Shown one piece after another: positions 8,769 to 17,832 of a DNA stretch of 64,000 nucleotides. A program made the position numbers and the translations under genes. The stretch is from Pantoea rwandensis (GTDB lineage: Bacteria > Pseudomonadota > Gammaproteobacteria > Enterobacterales > Enterobacteriaceae). How positions within the stretch are numbered: position 1 is the stretch's first letter; each line of letters begins with the position of its first letter. The notes under the pieces were generated by a model. The model was not told the origin of the DNA. It saw only the letters and a program-made list of their open reading frames with translations, and did not search any database. Location: NCBI RefSeq assembly GCF_002095475.1, contig NZ_MLFR01000003.1, forward strand, positions 124,001-188,000, written 5' to 3'.

Positions 8769-10109
8769 ATGGCTACACGTTCCACCATCATGGACACCAA
8801 CAGTTTTCGTGCTGAGCACGCCGACGGTCTGGATGCGGCAACCCGCCAGCTCACAGATAAGCGCAGCAAAGTGTTGGGCGAGTCATATCGCCTGTTTTAT
8901 CGTAAGCCGGTGCATCTGGTGCGCGGTGAAGGGCAGTACCTGTGGGATGCAGCAGGCCATAAATATCTCGATGTGTACAACAACGTGGCGAGTATTGGTC
9001 ACTGCCATCCGGCGGTGATTGAAGCGGTGAATCAGCAGATGAAGATGTTGAACACCCACACCCGTTATCTGCACGAACGCATTCTGGATTACACCGAAGA
9101 GTTGCTGGCGACCACGCCAGACGCCATCGATCGTGCCATGTATATGTGCACCGGTTCAGAAGCCAATGATCTGGCGATCCGCGTGGCGCGTGCTTATAGC
9201 GGCGGTACCGGAATTATCGTGTCGCAGGAAGCCTATCACGGCACCAGCGATCTGACGTCTGGCGTCTCTCCGGCATTGGGCAGCGGCCAGCCTCTGGCAG
9301 CGACCACGCGTTTGGTATCACCGCCGGATGCCTATCGCGTTAATGCGCCTGATCTCGGTGAATGGTTTGCCAATGAGATTCAAAAGCAGATCGACGATAT
9401 GAAAGCGCACGGCATCAAGTTTGCTGGCTTCCTCGCGGATTCGATCTTCTCTTCGGACGGTGTGTTACCTAATCCACGGGGCTTCCTACAGAAGGCGGTG
9501 GATGTGGTGCACGCCAACGGCGGTATTTTTATTGCTGATGAAGTGCAGCCAGGCTTTGGTCGTACCGGTGATGCGTTCTGGGGCTTTGCGCGTCATGGCG
9601 TAGTGCCGGATGTGATTACCACCGGTAAACCCATGGGTAACGGCATTCCTGTTTCGGGCCTGCTGGCGAAGAGTGATGTGCTGGCCGCCTTTAGTGATGA
9701 TATCCCTTACTTCAATACCTTTGGTGGCAACCCGGTGGCGATGGCCGCAGCTCAAGCGGTGTTGACGGTAATTAAAGAAGAAGGTTTGCAAGAGCATAGC
9801 CGTGTCGTGGGTGCCAAGCTGCTCACCGAATTGCAGAAATTGATGGATCGCCATGACAGTATTGGCGATGTGCGTGGCGCAGGCTTGTTTATCGGCTTCG
9901 AGTTGGTGCAGGACCGTGCGAGCAAAACGCCAGACAAAGCGCTGGCACTGGACCTCACTGAGAAGCTGCGCGATCACCGCGTGTTGACATCAGTGGCCGG
10001 GCCGTATGGCAACGTTCTGAAACTGCGTCCTCCGTTGGCGTTCCAGGAAGCGGACATCGACTGGCTGGTGGGCGCATTGGACAAATCATTGACCGAATTG
10101 GGTCGCTAA
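8769..10109 (+). CDS. Class III PLP-dependent aminotransferase
   Basis: A 446-residue fold-type I aminotransferase of the class III (omega) group. Conserved features are the TGSEANDLAIR phosphate-binding loop near residue 128, the PLP-ring aspartate D257 in IADEVQPGFGRTG, and the Schiff-base lysine K287 in TTGKPMGNG. The overall sequence resembles the AGXT2/ethanolamine-phosphate phospho-lyase branch often annotated as 'aspartate aminotransferase family'. The substrate cannot be read from sequence. The start ATG has GGGAG six bases upstream. It is transcribed alone, divergently from the DeoR regulator, which suggests inducible catabolism of an amino compound. Confidence 0.88.
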   Translation: MATRSTIMDTNSFRAEHADGLDAATRQLTDKRSKVLGESYRLFYRKPVHLVRGEGQYLWDAAGHKYLDVYNNVASIGHCHPAVIEAVNQQMKMLNTHTRYLHERILDYTEELLATTPDAIDRAMYMCTGSEANDLAIRVARAYSGGTGIIVSQEAYHGTSDLTSGVSPALGSGQPLAATTRLVSPPDAYRVNAPDLGEWFANEIQKQIDDMKAHGIKFAGFLADSIFSSDGVLPNPRGFLQKAVDVVHANGGIFIADEVQPGFGRTGDAFWGFARHGVVPDVITTGKPMGNGIPVSGLLAKSDVLAAFSDDIPYFNTFGGNPVAMAAAQAVLTVIKEEGLQEHSRVVGAKLLTELQKLMDRHDSIGDVRGAGLFIGFELVQDRASKTPDKALALDLTEKLRDHRVLTSVAGPYGNVLKLRPPLAFQEADIDWLVGALDKSLTELGR

Positions 10110-10147
10110 AGTACCCCGGTCGCCTCAAGCGTTTTCAGGATGTTGAA

Positions 10148-10173
10148 CCGGGTCGCCATCAATGGCGACCCGG
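10148..10173. other. Strong GC-rich hairpin after the aminotransferase gene
   Basis: CCGGGTCGCCAT and ATGGCGACCCGG form a perfect 12-bp stem with a two-base spacer, 39 bases after the aminotransferase stop. No T-tract follows, so it may be a processing or stabilising hairpin, or a Rho-assisted end, rather than a classical intrinsic terminator. Confidence 0.5.
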
Positions 10174-10275
10174 CACACATAAGATGTCACCCTGCGTGCG
10201 GTGCTTTTCCCAGATTCATCAAATCCTTATCATTACTAAGGCATTGATAACCCTTTTCCCGATCATGATTTTAAC

Positions 10276-10281
10276 TATAAT
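10276..10281 (+). promoter_or_regulatory. Probable sodA -10 element
   Basis: A perfect TATAAT lies 66 bases upstream of the sodA start codon. The matching -35 position (about 10253-10258) is a poor hexamer, which suits an activator-dependent promoter; E. coli sodA is SoxS/Fur-controlled. An inverted CCTTA...TAAGG near 10224-10241 could be part of an operator, but no clear Fur box was found. Confidence 0.45.
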
Positions 10282-10347
10282 GATCCGACTGCTTACGCGG
10301 CACACTGCTAATGTGATGCTGCAAAACACTAAATGGAGAGGAAGAAC

Positions 10348-10965
10348 ATGAGTTATTCACTGCCATCCCTGCCTTACGCGTACGACGCACTGGAACCACA
10401 CTTCGACAAGCAGACGATGGAAATCCATCACTCTAAACACCACCAGGCTTACGTTAACAACGCTAACGCAGCGCTGGAAGGTACTGAATTCGCAAACCTG
10501 CCGGTTGAAGAACTGATTGCTAAACTGGATCAGCTGCCAGCAGACAAAAAAGGCCCACTGCGTAACAACGCAGGCGGCCACGCTAACCATAGCTTCTTCT
10601 GGAAAGGCCTGAAACTGGGTACCTCCCTGCAGGGCGAACTGAAAGCGGCTATCGAAAAAGATTTCGGTAGCGTTGAAGCTTTCCAGGCTGAGTTTGAGAA
10701 AGCTGCTACCACCCGTTTCGGTTCAGGCTGGGCGTGGCTGGTGAAAAAAGGCGACAAACTGGCTGTGGTTTCAACCGCTAACCAGGATAGCCCGCTGATG
10801 GGTGAAGCGATTTCTGGCGCATCTGGTGAGCCAATCATCGGTCTGGATGTGTGGGAACACGCTTACTACCTGAAGTATCAGAACAAACGTCCTGATTACA
10901 TCAAAGCGTTCTGGAACGTGGTGAACTGGGACGAAGCAGCTGCACGCTTCGCTGCTGCTAAGTAA
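10348..10965 (+). CDS. sodA: Manganese superoxide dismutase
   Basis: A cytoplasmic enzyme converting superoxide to peroxide and oxygen. The 205-residue product begins [20 protein letters not shown] and carries the metal ligands H27, H81, D167 and H171 (DVWEHAYY), with the manganese-type [10 protein letters not shown] segment. The ATG at 10348, preceded by GGAGAGGA, was chosen over the in-frame ATG at 10333. The length matches E. coli SodA (206). It is monocistronic, ending in a good intrinsic terminator. Confidence 0.97.
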   Translation: MSYSLPSLPYAYDALEPHFDKQTMEIHHSKHHQAYVNNANAALEGTEFANLPVEELIAKLDQLPADKKGPLRNNAGGHANHSFFWKGLKLGTSLQGELKAAIEKDFGSVEAFQAEFEKAATTRFGSGWAWLVKKGDKLAVVSTANQDSPLMGEAISGASGEPIIGLDVWEHAYYLKYQNKRPDYIKAFWNVVNWDEAAARFAAAK

Positions 10966-10990
10966 GTTCAGGTACTAACCAACGTATTCA

Positions 10991-11018
10991 ACCGGTGAAC
11001 GTGTTTCGCCGGTTTTTT
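10991..11018 (+). terminator. Intrinsic terminator of sodA
   Basis: ACCGGTGAA pairs with TTCGCCGGT (nine pairs, one G-U) around a short loop, followed by TTTTTT. It lies 26 bases after the sodA stop. Confidence 0.85.
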
Positions 11019-11030
11019 CTTTACGATTTC

Positions 11031-11047
11031 TAAACACTTCTTAAACC
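11031..11047 (-). promoter_or_regulatory. Consensus PhoP box
   Basis: Read on the minus strand the sequence is GGTTTA-AGAAG-TGTTTA, an exact match to the PhoP direct-repeat consensus (T/G)GTTTA-N5-(T/G)GTTTA. It lies 109 bases upstream of the VirK/YbjX gene, in inverted orientation. VirK and YbjX family genes are PhoP-regulated in Salmonella, so site and target agree. Confidence 0.7.
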
Positions 11048-11155
11048 ACTTCGATATTACCTCTGCTGACAATACCGTTACGGCCGTTATTAACTTGTCG
11101 TTGATAATTTGGGGCATACAGTAGCCGCAGTTGATCACACGAAAGTAAAATAATT

Positions 11156-12142
11156 ATGTCTACTATCACTACCCCTGTGACGAATAAAGATTCGTCGGCT
11201 TCACTGTTTTTGCCGTTAATTAGCGGAAAAGTCAGGACTGATAAATTGTGGGACAGCAAAATGTTCCGCCTTAAATTTGCTTTAAGGTCTTTCATTTTTC
11301 CGGTTACGACTTTTAATTACCTCAATGAGTTAGCAAAACTGCCATTTTTACCGCAGTTGCTGAAAATGCAGGGGTTGCTGCCCGCAAAACCTCATCGTCC
11401 TTATCTACGCGCAGGCTTCAGCGTGGTGCAACGTGCAGAGGCACTCCTTGACCATTACACACTGATGGATCAACTGGATAATGCCAAATTGCGCCAGTTA
11501 CTGCTGAGTCCAGTGTTAAATGTGATTGCCGCATTTAACGGAAAGAACGATGAGGCGTTTGCCATTAATTGCTGTCCTGGTCATTTTGATCGTGAAGGCG
11601 AAATAACCCTGACGCTGCATTATCAAACAATGAATATTGCTTCGCTCTCCTTTTCCATTATTCAGGAAAAGGGCAAGCGCACATTATTGATTGGTGGATT
11701 GCAGGGGCCACGTAAACACATTTCTAATGATGTGATTCGTGATGCGACCAAGGCCGCGCACGGTGTCTTCCCGAAACGTCTGTTGATGGAAGCAGTGTTT
11801 ATTCTGGCAGAGCAGTGCGGTGTGCAAGCGATCAGCGCGGTGGGGGACACCACACATGTCTTCCGTAGCCTGCGTTATCGCCACAGCAAGGGTGATAAGT
11901 TCTTTGCCAGCTACAGCGAGTTTTGGCTGTCATTGGGGGGAACCGCGGGTGAGGATGGGATGTTTATGTTGCCACTCTGTATGGAACGCAAAAATCTTGA
12001 AGAGATTGCCAGCAAGAAACGCGCAGAGTATCGGCGTCGTTATGCGTTGCTGGATACCCTAAACGCACAGGTACTTCAGGCCGCAGGCATCGAACCGATA
12101 GTCGCAATCAACGGTGAACGCGACGTATCACACGCCGCGTAA
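11156..12142 (+). CDS. VirK/YbjX family protein (DUF535)
   Basis: A 328-residue member of the DUF535 family, which includes Shigella VirK and Salmonella/E. coli YbjX. Family landmarks are the RPYLRAGFSVVQRAEALLDHY segment, HYQTMNIASLSFS, the LIGGLQGP motif and the AISAVGDTTHVFRSLRYRHSKGDKFFASYSEFW block near the C terminus. Relatives are linked to resistance to antimicrobial peptides and virulence, but the biochemical activity is unknown. No signal peptide is evident. The ribosome-binding site before 11156 is weak (GAAAG). A perfect PhoP box upstream suggests low-Mg2+/antimicrobial-peptide control. The gene ends seven bases from the convergent yibL. Confidence 0.88.
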   Translation: MSTITTPVTNKDSSASLFLPLISGKVRTDKLWDSKMFRLKFALRSFIFPVTTFNYLNELAKLPFLPQLLKMQGLLPAKPHRPYLRAGFSVVQRAEALLDHYTLMDQLDNAKLRQLLLSPVLNVIAAFNGKNDEAFAINCCPGHFDREGEITLTLHYQTMNIASLSFSIIQEKGKRTLLIGGLQGPRKHISNDVIRDATKAAHGVFPKRLLMEAVFILAEQCGVQAISAVGDTTHVFRSLRYRHSKGDKFFASYSEFWLSLGGTAGEDGMFMLPLCMERKNLEEIASKKRAEYRRRYALLDTLNAQVLQAAGIEPIVAINGERDVSHAA

Positions 12143-12149
12143 AGGCTTA

Positions 12150-12512
12150 TCAGAACGGCTGCTTCGCATAGCCGGTCATCACCTTCAAACCCATCTCACG
12201 TCCGAGCGCGGTCATTGGATGCACCACCACCAAGCCGCGCACGCTCTTCTTAAATGCGCCCATGTTGGCTTGTTCTTTCTTGGTGATCTCACGGCTGAAG
12301 CCAAGCTTCTGCAACTGTTGCGCTTCTTTGCTCAGCTTTTCAACGCGCACGCCACGTAGGCGTTCAATTTCCAGCACCAACTTCTCTTTTTCACGCAGCA
12401 GCTCGCCGAGTTTTTCGGCATCGCCAGATTCCAGCAGCTGGGGTTCTTTGCGATTCAATGCGTCCAGTTGGTCACTGAGCAGTTTGATCTCGGCTTTTTC
12501 TTGTTCTTTCAT
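12150..12512 (-). CDS. yibL: YibL, ribosome-associated protein
   Basis: A 120-residue basic, coiled-coil-rich protein (heptad-like [16 protein letters not shown]) with the family-specific C terminus [38 protein letters not shown]. coli YibL is 120 residues and ribosome-associated, with no defined reaction. The internal ATG at 12512 ([19 protein letters not shown]) matches the E. coli start; the frame continues upstream to a TTG at 12554 without good ribosome-binding support. Position next to mtlR is as in E. coli, except that yibT is absent between them. Confidence 0.9.
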   Translation of the reverse strand: MKEQEKAEIKLLSDQLDALNRKEPQLLESGDAEKLGELLREKEKLVLEIERLRGVRVEKLSKEAQQLQKLGFSREITKKEQANMGAFKKSVRGLVVVHPMTALGREMGLKVMTGYAKQPF

Positions 12513-12624
12513 CAGGGGAAACTCGTTAAGGAAAACAGGCAAAGGATACATCAAATTGGGGCGAATTTGCAGCAGAGCGGGGATTTGCGATGCTGCAAAG
12601 TGTAAGGAGGCAGTGAACAGCGCC

Positions 12625-13170
12625 TTAAATCGCGGGCTTCTTAAATGCCTGCTTGTGCGAGATACGCGATATCAATTCGGTCAGTGAGAGTACCATCGTG
12701 GAGCGGACCATTTGCAGATAGCGCTGTTGTTGCATACTGCGCAACGCATCATCATCACGGGTGAAATCCGGTTGTGGCGGCCAGGCAACCACGCAATGCA
12801 ATTCACCGAACGGGCCCAGGATCTCATCGTCGGTAAAACGATAATCGTTGGTATCGTGATTTAACTCTTCACGCAGCGCCAGCAATAGCTCGCAATCTTC
12901 GTATTCATGGCGATTAATCACGCCTAAACCATAAATAAGCTTCAGGCGTACTGAGAGTTCACCCAATGGACCATTGCCCAGCAACAGTGGTTCAACCGCA
13001 TATTTCACGGCATAGTCGTCTTTGCGAAAAACCTGTAACACCAGCAGGTTCACCGCTTCGGCGAGTAACTCAACGGCGGCGATCAGGAAGCTTCTCACCG
13101 ATCGACCGGCGTTCAGGCGCTCAAGCACCCGGTTTTCAAAAGCTTGCTTCTCTTCCATTATTGCCTGCAT
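12625..13170 (-). CDS. mtlR: Mannitol operon repressor MtlR
   Basis: A 181-residue all-helical repressor of mannitol uptake genes. Recognisable segments are [67 protein letters not shown] and [17 protein letters not shown]. coli MtlR is 195 residues and has a longer N terminus. It lies 64 bases downstream of mtlD in the mtlADR order. Confidence 0.94.
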   Translation of the reverse strand: MQAIMEEKQAFENRVLERLNAGRSVRSFLIAAVELLAEAVNLLVLQVFRKDDYAVKYAVEPLLLGNGPLGELSVRLKLIYGLGVINRHEYEDCELLLALREELNHDTNDYRFTDDEILGPFGELHCVVAWPPQPDFTRDDDALRSMQQQRYLQMVRSTMVLSLTELISRISHKQAFKKPAI

Positions 13171-13234
13171 CGTTCAGATACCGCCGACGGGCACAGAAAA
13201 TGCCGTGCCCGTGTGTGCTATTAAAGGGCGCGCA

Positions 13235-14383
13235 TTATGCCATAGCGTTGTAAGCACTCACCACTGAGGTGACCACTTCGCTATTGGCTTCCAGCCCAGA
13301 GATCTCCGCCAGCGTGTCCTGTGGCCCTTTTTCTGCCAGCAGTGTGGCCAATTCTTGTGCCTGCGGATCGGCTTCGCTGCGATAGTGCATCGCGGCCGCA
13401 ATACCCTGCACCAAATTCGTGTGTGGCAGGTGGTATTCAATGGTTCCCAGCGTGGGCTTGATCAGACGGTCACCCGCGCTCAGTTTACGCAGCGGCTGGC
13501 GGCCCACACGCTCTACATCATCTTTCAGGTACGGATTTTCAAAGCGAGTAAGGATTTTCTGGATGTAAGCAGCATGCTTGTCGGCATCAAAGCCATACCG
13601 TTTGATCAGCACCGCGCCACTCTCCTGCATCGCACCTTGAACCACCGCACGAACTTTCTCATCCAGAATCGCATCACGGATGGTGGCGTGGCCGGCTAGC
13701 TGGCCGAGGTAAGCGGTAATAGCATGACCGGTGTTCAGCGTGAAGAGTTTGCGCTCCACAAACGCCATCAGATTGTCGGTGAGTTCCATGCCGGGAATGT
13801 TCGGCAATGCACCTTTGAACTGGGTTTTATCGACAATCCACTCGCTAAAGGTTTCAACGGTCACTTCCAGCGGATCGCTGCTGCCGGCTTCGGAAGGCGG
13901 CACGATACGATCCACAGCAGAGTCCACGAAGCCAACGTGCTCTTCAACCCATGCGTGATACTGCTCTGGCAGCGCTTTCAGCACATGCTGTTTCAGCTGG
14001 CTGGTGCCGCGCACCATGTTTTCACAAGCAATGATGTTCAGCGGACGGACATTACCGTTATCGCTGCGTTTGGCCAAACCTTTCGCCACACTGCCAGCGA
14101 TGCGCTCCAAAATCTGCGGGCCAACCGCCGTGGTAACGATATCAACCTCAGCAATCAGCGTGACGATATCGTCGCTGGTGCTGTTCACTGCGCTTACGCC
14201 TGTTACGATTTCGACCTTTGCCTGCTCGCCAACTACATGAACCGGATACTCATGACGGGCGTTAAGGGCATCAAGAACCACCTGATTCACATCCGCGAAG
14301 ACCAGTTCGATACCGGCATCAGCCAGCAACTTACCGATAAAACCGCGGCCGATGTTACCTGCTCCAAAATGTAACGCTTTCAT
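13235..14383 (-). CDS. mtlD: Mannitol-1-phosphate 5-dehydrogenase
   Basis: Oxidises mannitol-1-phosphate to fructose-6-phosphate with NAD+. The 382-residue product has the same length as E. coli MtlD. It begins with the dinucleotide-binding loop [17 protein letters not shown] and contains the [20 protein letters not shown] and [17 protein letters not shown] segments of the polyol dehydrogenase family. The start at 14383 was chosen over 14401 because it matches the family N terminus. It lies 93 bases after mtlA, with G/C-rich hairpins between the two. Confidence 0.96.
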   Translation of the reverse strand: MKALHFGAGNIGRGFIGKLLADAGIELVFADVNQVVLDALNARHEYPVHVVGEQAKVEIVTGVSAVNSTSDDIVTLIAEVDIVTTAVGPQILERIAGSVAKGLAKRSDNGNVRPLNIIACENMVRGTSQLKQHVLKALPEQYHAWVEEHVGFVDSAVDRIVPPSEAGSSDPLEVTVETFSEWIVDKTQFKGALPNIPGMELTDNLMAFVERKLFTLNTGHAITAYLGQLAGHATIRDAILDEKVRAVVQGAMQESGAVLIKRYGFDADKHAAYIQKILTRFENPYLKDDVERVGRQPLRKLSAGDRLIKPTLGTIEYHLPHTNLVQGIAAAMHYRSEADPQAQELATLLAEKGPQDTLAEISGLEANSEVVTSVVSAYNAMA

Positions 14384-14408
14384 AAATTTGACCCATATCA
14401 AATGACGA

Positions 14409-14458
14409 AAGGGCGGGCAAATCCGCCCCGGATAAGTGGGACGGGCTTGCCCGCCCCA
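14409..14458 (-). other. mtlA-mtlD intercistronic hairpins
   Basis: Two G/C-rich inverted repeats lie between the genes: GGGGCGG with CCGCCC (14409-14430) and GGGGCGGGC with GCCCGTCCC (14438-14458). No long T-tract follows. They resemble REP-like or mRNA-stabilising hairpins and would favour mtlA over mtlD expression. Confidence 0.45.
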
Positions 14459-14476
14459 GGGAAGTTAAAACGCGAG

Positions 14477-16402
14477 TTACGCTTTAGGTGACAACAATTC
14501 CAGCACTTCCTGCACGCTGGTGGTGTTCGCCAGCTTCTCAATCACGCTGTCATCATCCAGCGCGTTAGTCAGGCTGGTAATCACCTGGATGTGTTCGTTA
14601 TTGCGAGCAGCAATACCGATAACCAGGCGAGCCACGTCATCCGCATCTTCACCAAACAGCACACCCGCTGGATACTGGCAGAACACCACGCCAGTTTTCA
14701 GCACACGATCTTTGGCTTCCACGGTACCGTGTGGAACGGCAATAGACTCACCCAGATAGGTTGGGGTCAGCTTTTCACGCTCCAGCATCGCTTCAACATA
14801 TTCTGGCTGTACGTAACCGCCTTTCACCAACTGCTCACCGGCGAAGCGAATCGCCTGCTCTTTGTTGCTGGCACTCAAGCCGAGGAACACGTTGTCCGCG
14901 CCCAGTTTGAACAGATGTGAACTGCCGTCGTCATAGCTGTCAGCCAAAGTGGTCTGCACGGTTTCACGATGTGCTTCGCTGCGATTTGCCGCCACCAGAC
15001 GCTCGGTCAGGTTGCTGTACAGCGCGCTATCCAGGAAGTTGTTCAGTGAAATGTGCTGAGCCTGTGGCGCCTGACGCATGGCGCGCTCGGTCAGATCGCG
15101 GTGGGTAATCACCAAATCGACGTCACCCGGCAGCGAGTTAATTGCGCTGTTGGTGACTGAGATGTTGCTTAGACCGGCATCCTGCACTTTCTTACGCAGC
15201 ACACCTGCACCCATGGCGCTGGAACCCATACCGGCATCACAGGCCACAATGATTTTACGCACGTGAGTGACGTCAACGCTGTTGGCATCGGCAATAACCG
15301 GAGAACCGGCAACGGCCTGGCCTTTTGACTGTGCTTTCATATCACGCATGCGCTGAGTCGCGGCTTCGATATCATCATCTTCTTTTACTTTGCTGGTTTT
15401 CAGCAGGATAGAAGAGACCACGAAGGAGACAGCAAACGCGGCGACGATGGCAGCGATGTTAGCGAAGTAAGCGCCTTTAGGCGTCATCGCTAATACTGCC
15501 AGGATTGAACCTGGAGAAGCAGGAGACACCAGACCACCGTTCAGTACGGTCAGGGTGAACACGCCTGTCATACCACCGAGGATAACCGCCAACAGCAGAC
15601 GTGGCGCCATCAGTACGTACGGGAAGTAAATTTCGTGGATACCACCAAGGAAGTGGATGATCGCTGCACCGCCAGCAGACTGTTTGGCGCTTCCGCGACC
15701 AAAAATCATGTAGGCAACCAGAACGCCCATACCCGGACCTGGGTTAGCTTCAATCAGGAAGAAGATAGATTTACCGGCTTCGCTGGCCTGCTGGATACCC
15801 AGTGGCGAGAAGATACCGTGGTTGATGGCGTTATTAAGGAACAGGATTTTCGCCGGTTCAACAAAGATAGAGGTCAATGGCAGCAGGTTGTTCTGCACCA
15901 TCAGGTTCACGCCAGCCGCAAGGATGTGTGACAGACCTTCAACCAATGGACCGATGCCGATGAACGCCAGCAGCGCCAACAGCATACCGATGATACCGGC
16001 TGAGAAGTTGTTAACCAGCATCTCGAAGCCGCTTTTGATCTTGCCATCAACCATACGGTCAAAGGTTTTGATCGCCCAGCCACCCAGTGGACCGGCAATC
16101 ATCGCGCCGAGGAACATCGGCATATCCGCACCAACGATCACGCCCATGGTGGTGATTGCACCGACCACGCCGCCACGATCGCCGCCGACCAAGCGACCAC
16201 CGGTGAAACCGATCAACAAGGGCAGCAGGTAAGTGATCATTGGGCCGACAAGCTTCGCCAGCGTTTCGTTTGGAATCCATCCGGTTGGGATGAACAGTGC
16301 TGTGATGATACCCCAGGCGATAAACGCACCGATGTTTGGCATCACCATGTTACTCAGAAAGCGACCAAAGCTTTGGACCTTGACCTTCGCTGATGAGGAC
16401 AT
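14477..16402 (-). CDS. mtlA: PTS mannitol transporter subunit IICBA
   Basis: Imports and phosphorylates mannitol to mannitol-1-phosphate. The 641-residue protein has the C domain with multiple membrane spans (about residues 1-340, including the GGIHEIYFPYVLM loop), the B domain with its phosphocysteine in VACDAGMGSSAMGAG (about residue 388), and the A domain with the phosphohistidine in GESIAVPHGTVEAKDR (about 558). The start MSSSAKVKVQSFGRF at 16402 matches the family. Several CRP sites upstream indicate catabolite control; MtlR gives specific repression. Confidence 0.97.
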   Translation of the reverse strand: MSSSAKVKVQSFGRFLSNMVMPNIGAFIAWGIITALFIPTGWIPNETLAKLVGPMITYLLPLLIGFTGGRLVGGDRGGVVGAITTMGVIVGADMPMFLGAMIAGPLGGWAIKTFDRMVDGKIKSGFEMLVNNFSAGIIGMLLALLAFIGIGPLVEGLSHILAAGVNLMVQNNLLPLTSIFVEPAKILFLNNAINHGIFSPLGIQQASEAGKSIFFLIEANPGPGMGVLVAYMIFGRGSAKQSAGGAAIIHFLGGIHEIYFPYVLMAPRLLLAVILGGMTGVFTLTVLNGGLVSPASPGSILAVLAMTPKGAYFANIAAIVAAFAVSFVVSSILLKTSKVKEDDDIEAATQRMRDMKAQSKGQAVAGSPVIADANSVDVTHVRKIIVACDAGMGSSAMGAGVLRKKVQDAGLSNISVTNSAINSLPGDVDLVITHRDLTERAMRQAPQAQHISLNNFLDSALYSNLTERLVAANRSEAHRETVQTTLADSYDDGSSHLFKLGADNVFLGLSASNKEQAIRFAGEQLVKGGYVQPEYVEAMLEREKLTPTYLGESIAVPHGTVEAKDRVLKTGVVFCQYPAGVLFGEDADDVARLVIGIAARNNEHIQVITSLTNALDDDSVIEKLANTTSVQEVLELLSPKA

Positions 16403-16552
16403 AAACCCACCCCTTATTGAGACGCGCTGCAATAAGAGCGCGGTTGTTTTTGTTAAGACTTTTATTGAGCCGTTCCGGCGCGGGCCGTGGCATCACTGTA
16501 TGCACGCGGACTCTAGCACTAGTTTATTACGCTGCGTAGCATTCGGGTTAAG

Positions 16553-16568
16553 TGTGATGCAGATCACT
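16553..16568. promoter_or_regulatory. CRP site 1 upstream of mtlA
   Basis: TGTGA-TGCAGA-TCACT, one mismatch from the TGTGA-N6-TCACA consensus, about 150 bases upstream of the mtlA start. Confidence 0.75.
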
Positions 16569-16596
16569 ATAAATTGGGGTGATGAGGGGGCTATAA

Positions 16597-16612
16597 GGTG
16601 ATGTTGATCACA
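16597..16612. promoter_or_regulatory. CRP site 2 upstream of mtlA
   Basis: GGTGA-TGTTGA-TCACA, one mismatch from the CRP consensus. Confidence 0.7.
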
Positions 16613-16669
16613 CAATTAGGGTGTAAGAAAAGTACGAAGGCTAATTTTTAAGCAAAACAAGGCGATAAA

Positions 16670-16685
16670 TGTGACTTTAGTCACT
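16670..16685. promoter_or_regulatory. CRP site 3 upstream of mtlA
   Basis: TGTGA-CTTTAG-TCACT, one mismatch from the CRP consensus. Confidence 0.7.
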
Positions 16686-16713
16686 ATTATGGCTGTTCTA
16701 TTTGTTCCATAAG

Positions 16714-16729
16714 TGTGATTTGGATCACA
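16714..16729. promoter_or_regulatory. CRP site 4 upstream of mtlA
   Basis: TGTGA-TTTGGA-TCACA, a perfect match to the CRP half-site consensus. A fifth, degenerate site (one good TCACA half) lies at 16747-16762, giving the five-site array known from E. coli mtlA. Confidence 0.75.
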
Positions 16730-16840
16730 AACAATTTTTGGTTGAAAATGCGCCAGATCACACAACGGTGAGGCAGAAAACCGCTCTGTAAGGAAGTGAC
16801 GAAAAATCTGAAAAAACAGCAGCGATATTAACGGCTGGAG

Positions 16841-16860
16841 GGGCGACCTTGTGGCCGCCC
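16841..16860 (-). terminator. Hairpin downstream of yiaF
   Basis: On the minus strand GGGCGGCC pairs with GGTCGCCC around ACAA, 23 bases after the yiaF stop. No T-run follows, so the terminator role is tentative. Confidence 0.4.
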
Positions 16861-16882
16861 GCGAAGTTGTGAAAGCCTGAAG

Positions 16883-17596
16883 TTACAAACCACCCTGCAC
16901 GGCATTTTGCGCTTGCGTCAGCGCTTGTGCGTTGCTGGAAAGATTGCTCATCAAGGTATTGTACTGCGTGGCCTGTTCTTGGGTCGGGAACTGCACGCCG
17001 CCATCGTTGAAGGTCACGCGGGTACCCTGTGATTGCAGATAGTCACCCGTTTGTACCGCAGTCTGACTCAGCGCTTGCAGCTGTGGCAGAAGCGGAATCA
17101 AGGTGCCAGCAGGTTGCGTGACCACTTTGGCATAGAGGCTGTCATAAACTTTCTTCAGATCGTCTGGCTGCTTGAGTGTGGCTTTGCTGCTGTCAGCCTG
17201 CATCTTCGCGCTCTGAATCTGCTGTGACAGCACACTCAGATTGCCACTTGCCTGGCGCAGGCTGTCGCGACGGGTCAGATAATCTTGAGGCACGCGAATC
17301 GCGGCCAGTTCATCAACCACAGGGCGCATGCCTTGTTCAACCGCTTGATTGGCCTGCTGTGAGAAGCCATACAAAATGGCATAGTCGCTGGCGTAGTTAC
17401 CGAAGGTCTGCTTCTGGTTTTCGCTCAGGCTTGGCAGATGTTCGCCGCTACGCATCGCGGTGTTCTGCAGGAAATCGGTGAAAGCTTTACGCTGATCGCC
17501 TTCCTTATCGCCACAGGCGGTAAGTTGCAGCACAACCAGTGCGCTGATCATAAGCATGCCGGTACGCATCCAGATGCGGGATAATCCTGACGCCAT
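16883..17596 (-). CDS. yiaF: YiaF, DUF3053 lipoprotein
   Basis: A 237-residue predicted lipoprotein. The N-terminal hydrophobic stretch ends in a lipobox-like LTAC (cysteine at about residue 28), followed by GDKEGDQRKAFTDFLQNTAMRSGEHLP, the DUF3053/YiaF signature. The rest is helical (VPQDYLTRRDSLRQASGNLSVLSQQIQSAKMQAD). No enzymatic motif was seen and the function is unknown. It is monocistronic between mtlA and the gamma-glutamyltransferase operon. Confidence 0.85.
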   Translation of the reverse strand: MASGLSRIWMRTGMLMISALVVLQLTACGDKEGDQRKAFTDFLQNTAMRSGEHLPSLSENQKQTFGNYASDYAILYGFSQQANQAVEQGMRPVVDELAAIRVPQDYLTRRDSLRQASGNLSVLSQQIQSAKMQADSSKATLKQPDDLKKVYDSLYAKVVTQPAGTLIPLLPQLQALSQTAVQTGDYLQSQGTRVTFNDGGVQFPTQEQATQYNTLMSNLSSNAQALTQAQNAVQGGL

Positions 17597-17700
17597 GTTG
17601 AACTCCTGTTATGGCTAACTAAATTCGATTCGGTGGGAATGGTCCTAAAGGATAGTGCAATGGCCAGGTGTGTACAACGGGTTGAGGCGGGGCAAACTGT

Positions 17701-17725
17701 GGGAAAAGGCGCACTCTGGTGCGCC
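17701..17725 (-). terminator. Probable terminator of the GGT/peptide-transport operon
   Basis: On the minus strand GGCGCAC pairs with GTGCGCC around CAGA, followed by TTTTCCC. It lies just over 100 bases after the gamma-glutamyltransferase stop. Confidence 0.6.
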
Positions 17726-17832
17726 GGATAAGGGTAATAAAAGAAATGGGCGATTGCGGGCAGCCCTAAAAGCCGCCAGCACCCAGCTGCATCAGCCTGA
17801 TTGCACTGATAAGACGCAGGTGCGGTGGCGAT

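Noticed and set aside
10224-10245. Fur box upstream of sodA
   Set aside because: Only a partial match to the GATAAT-based consensus; not strong enough to annotate.
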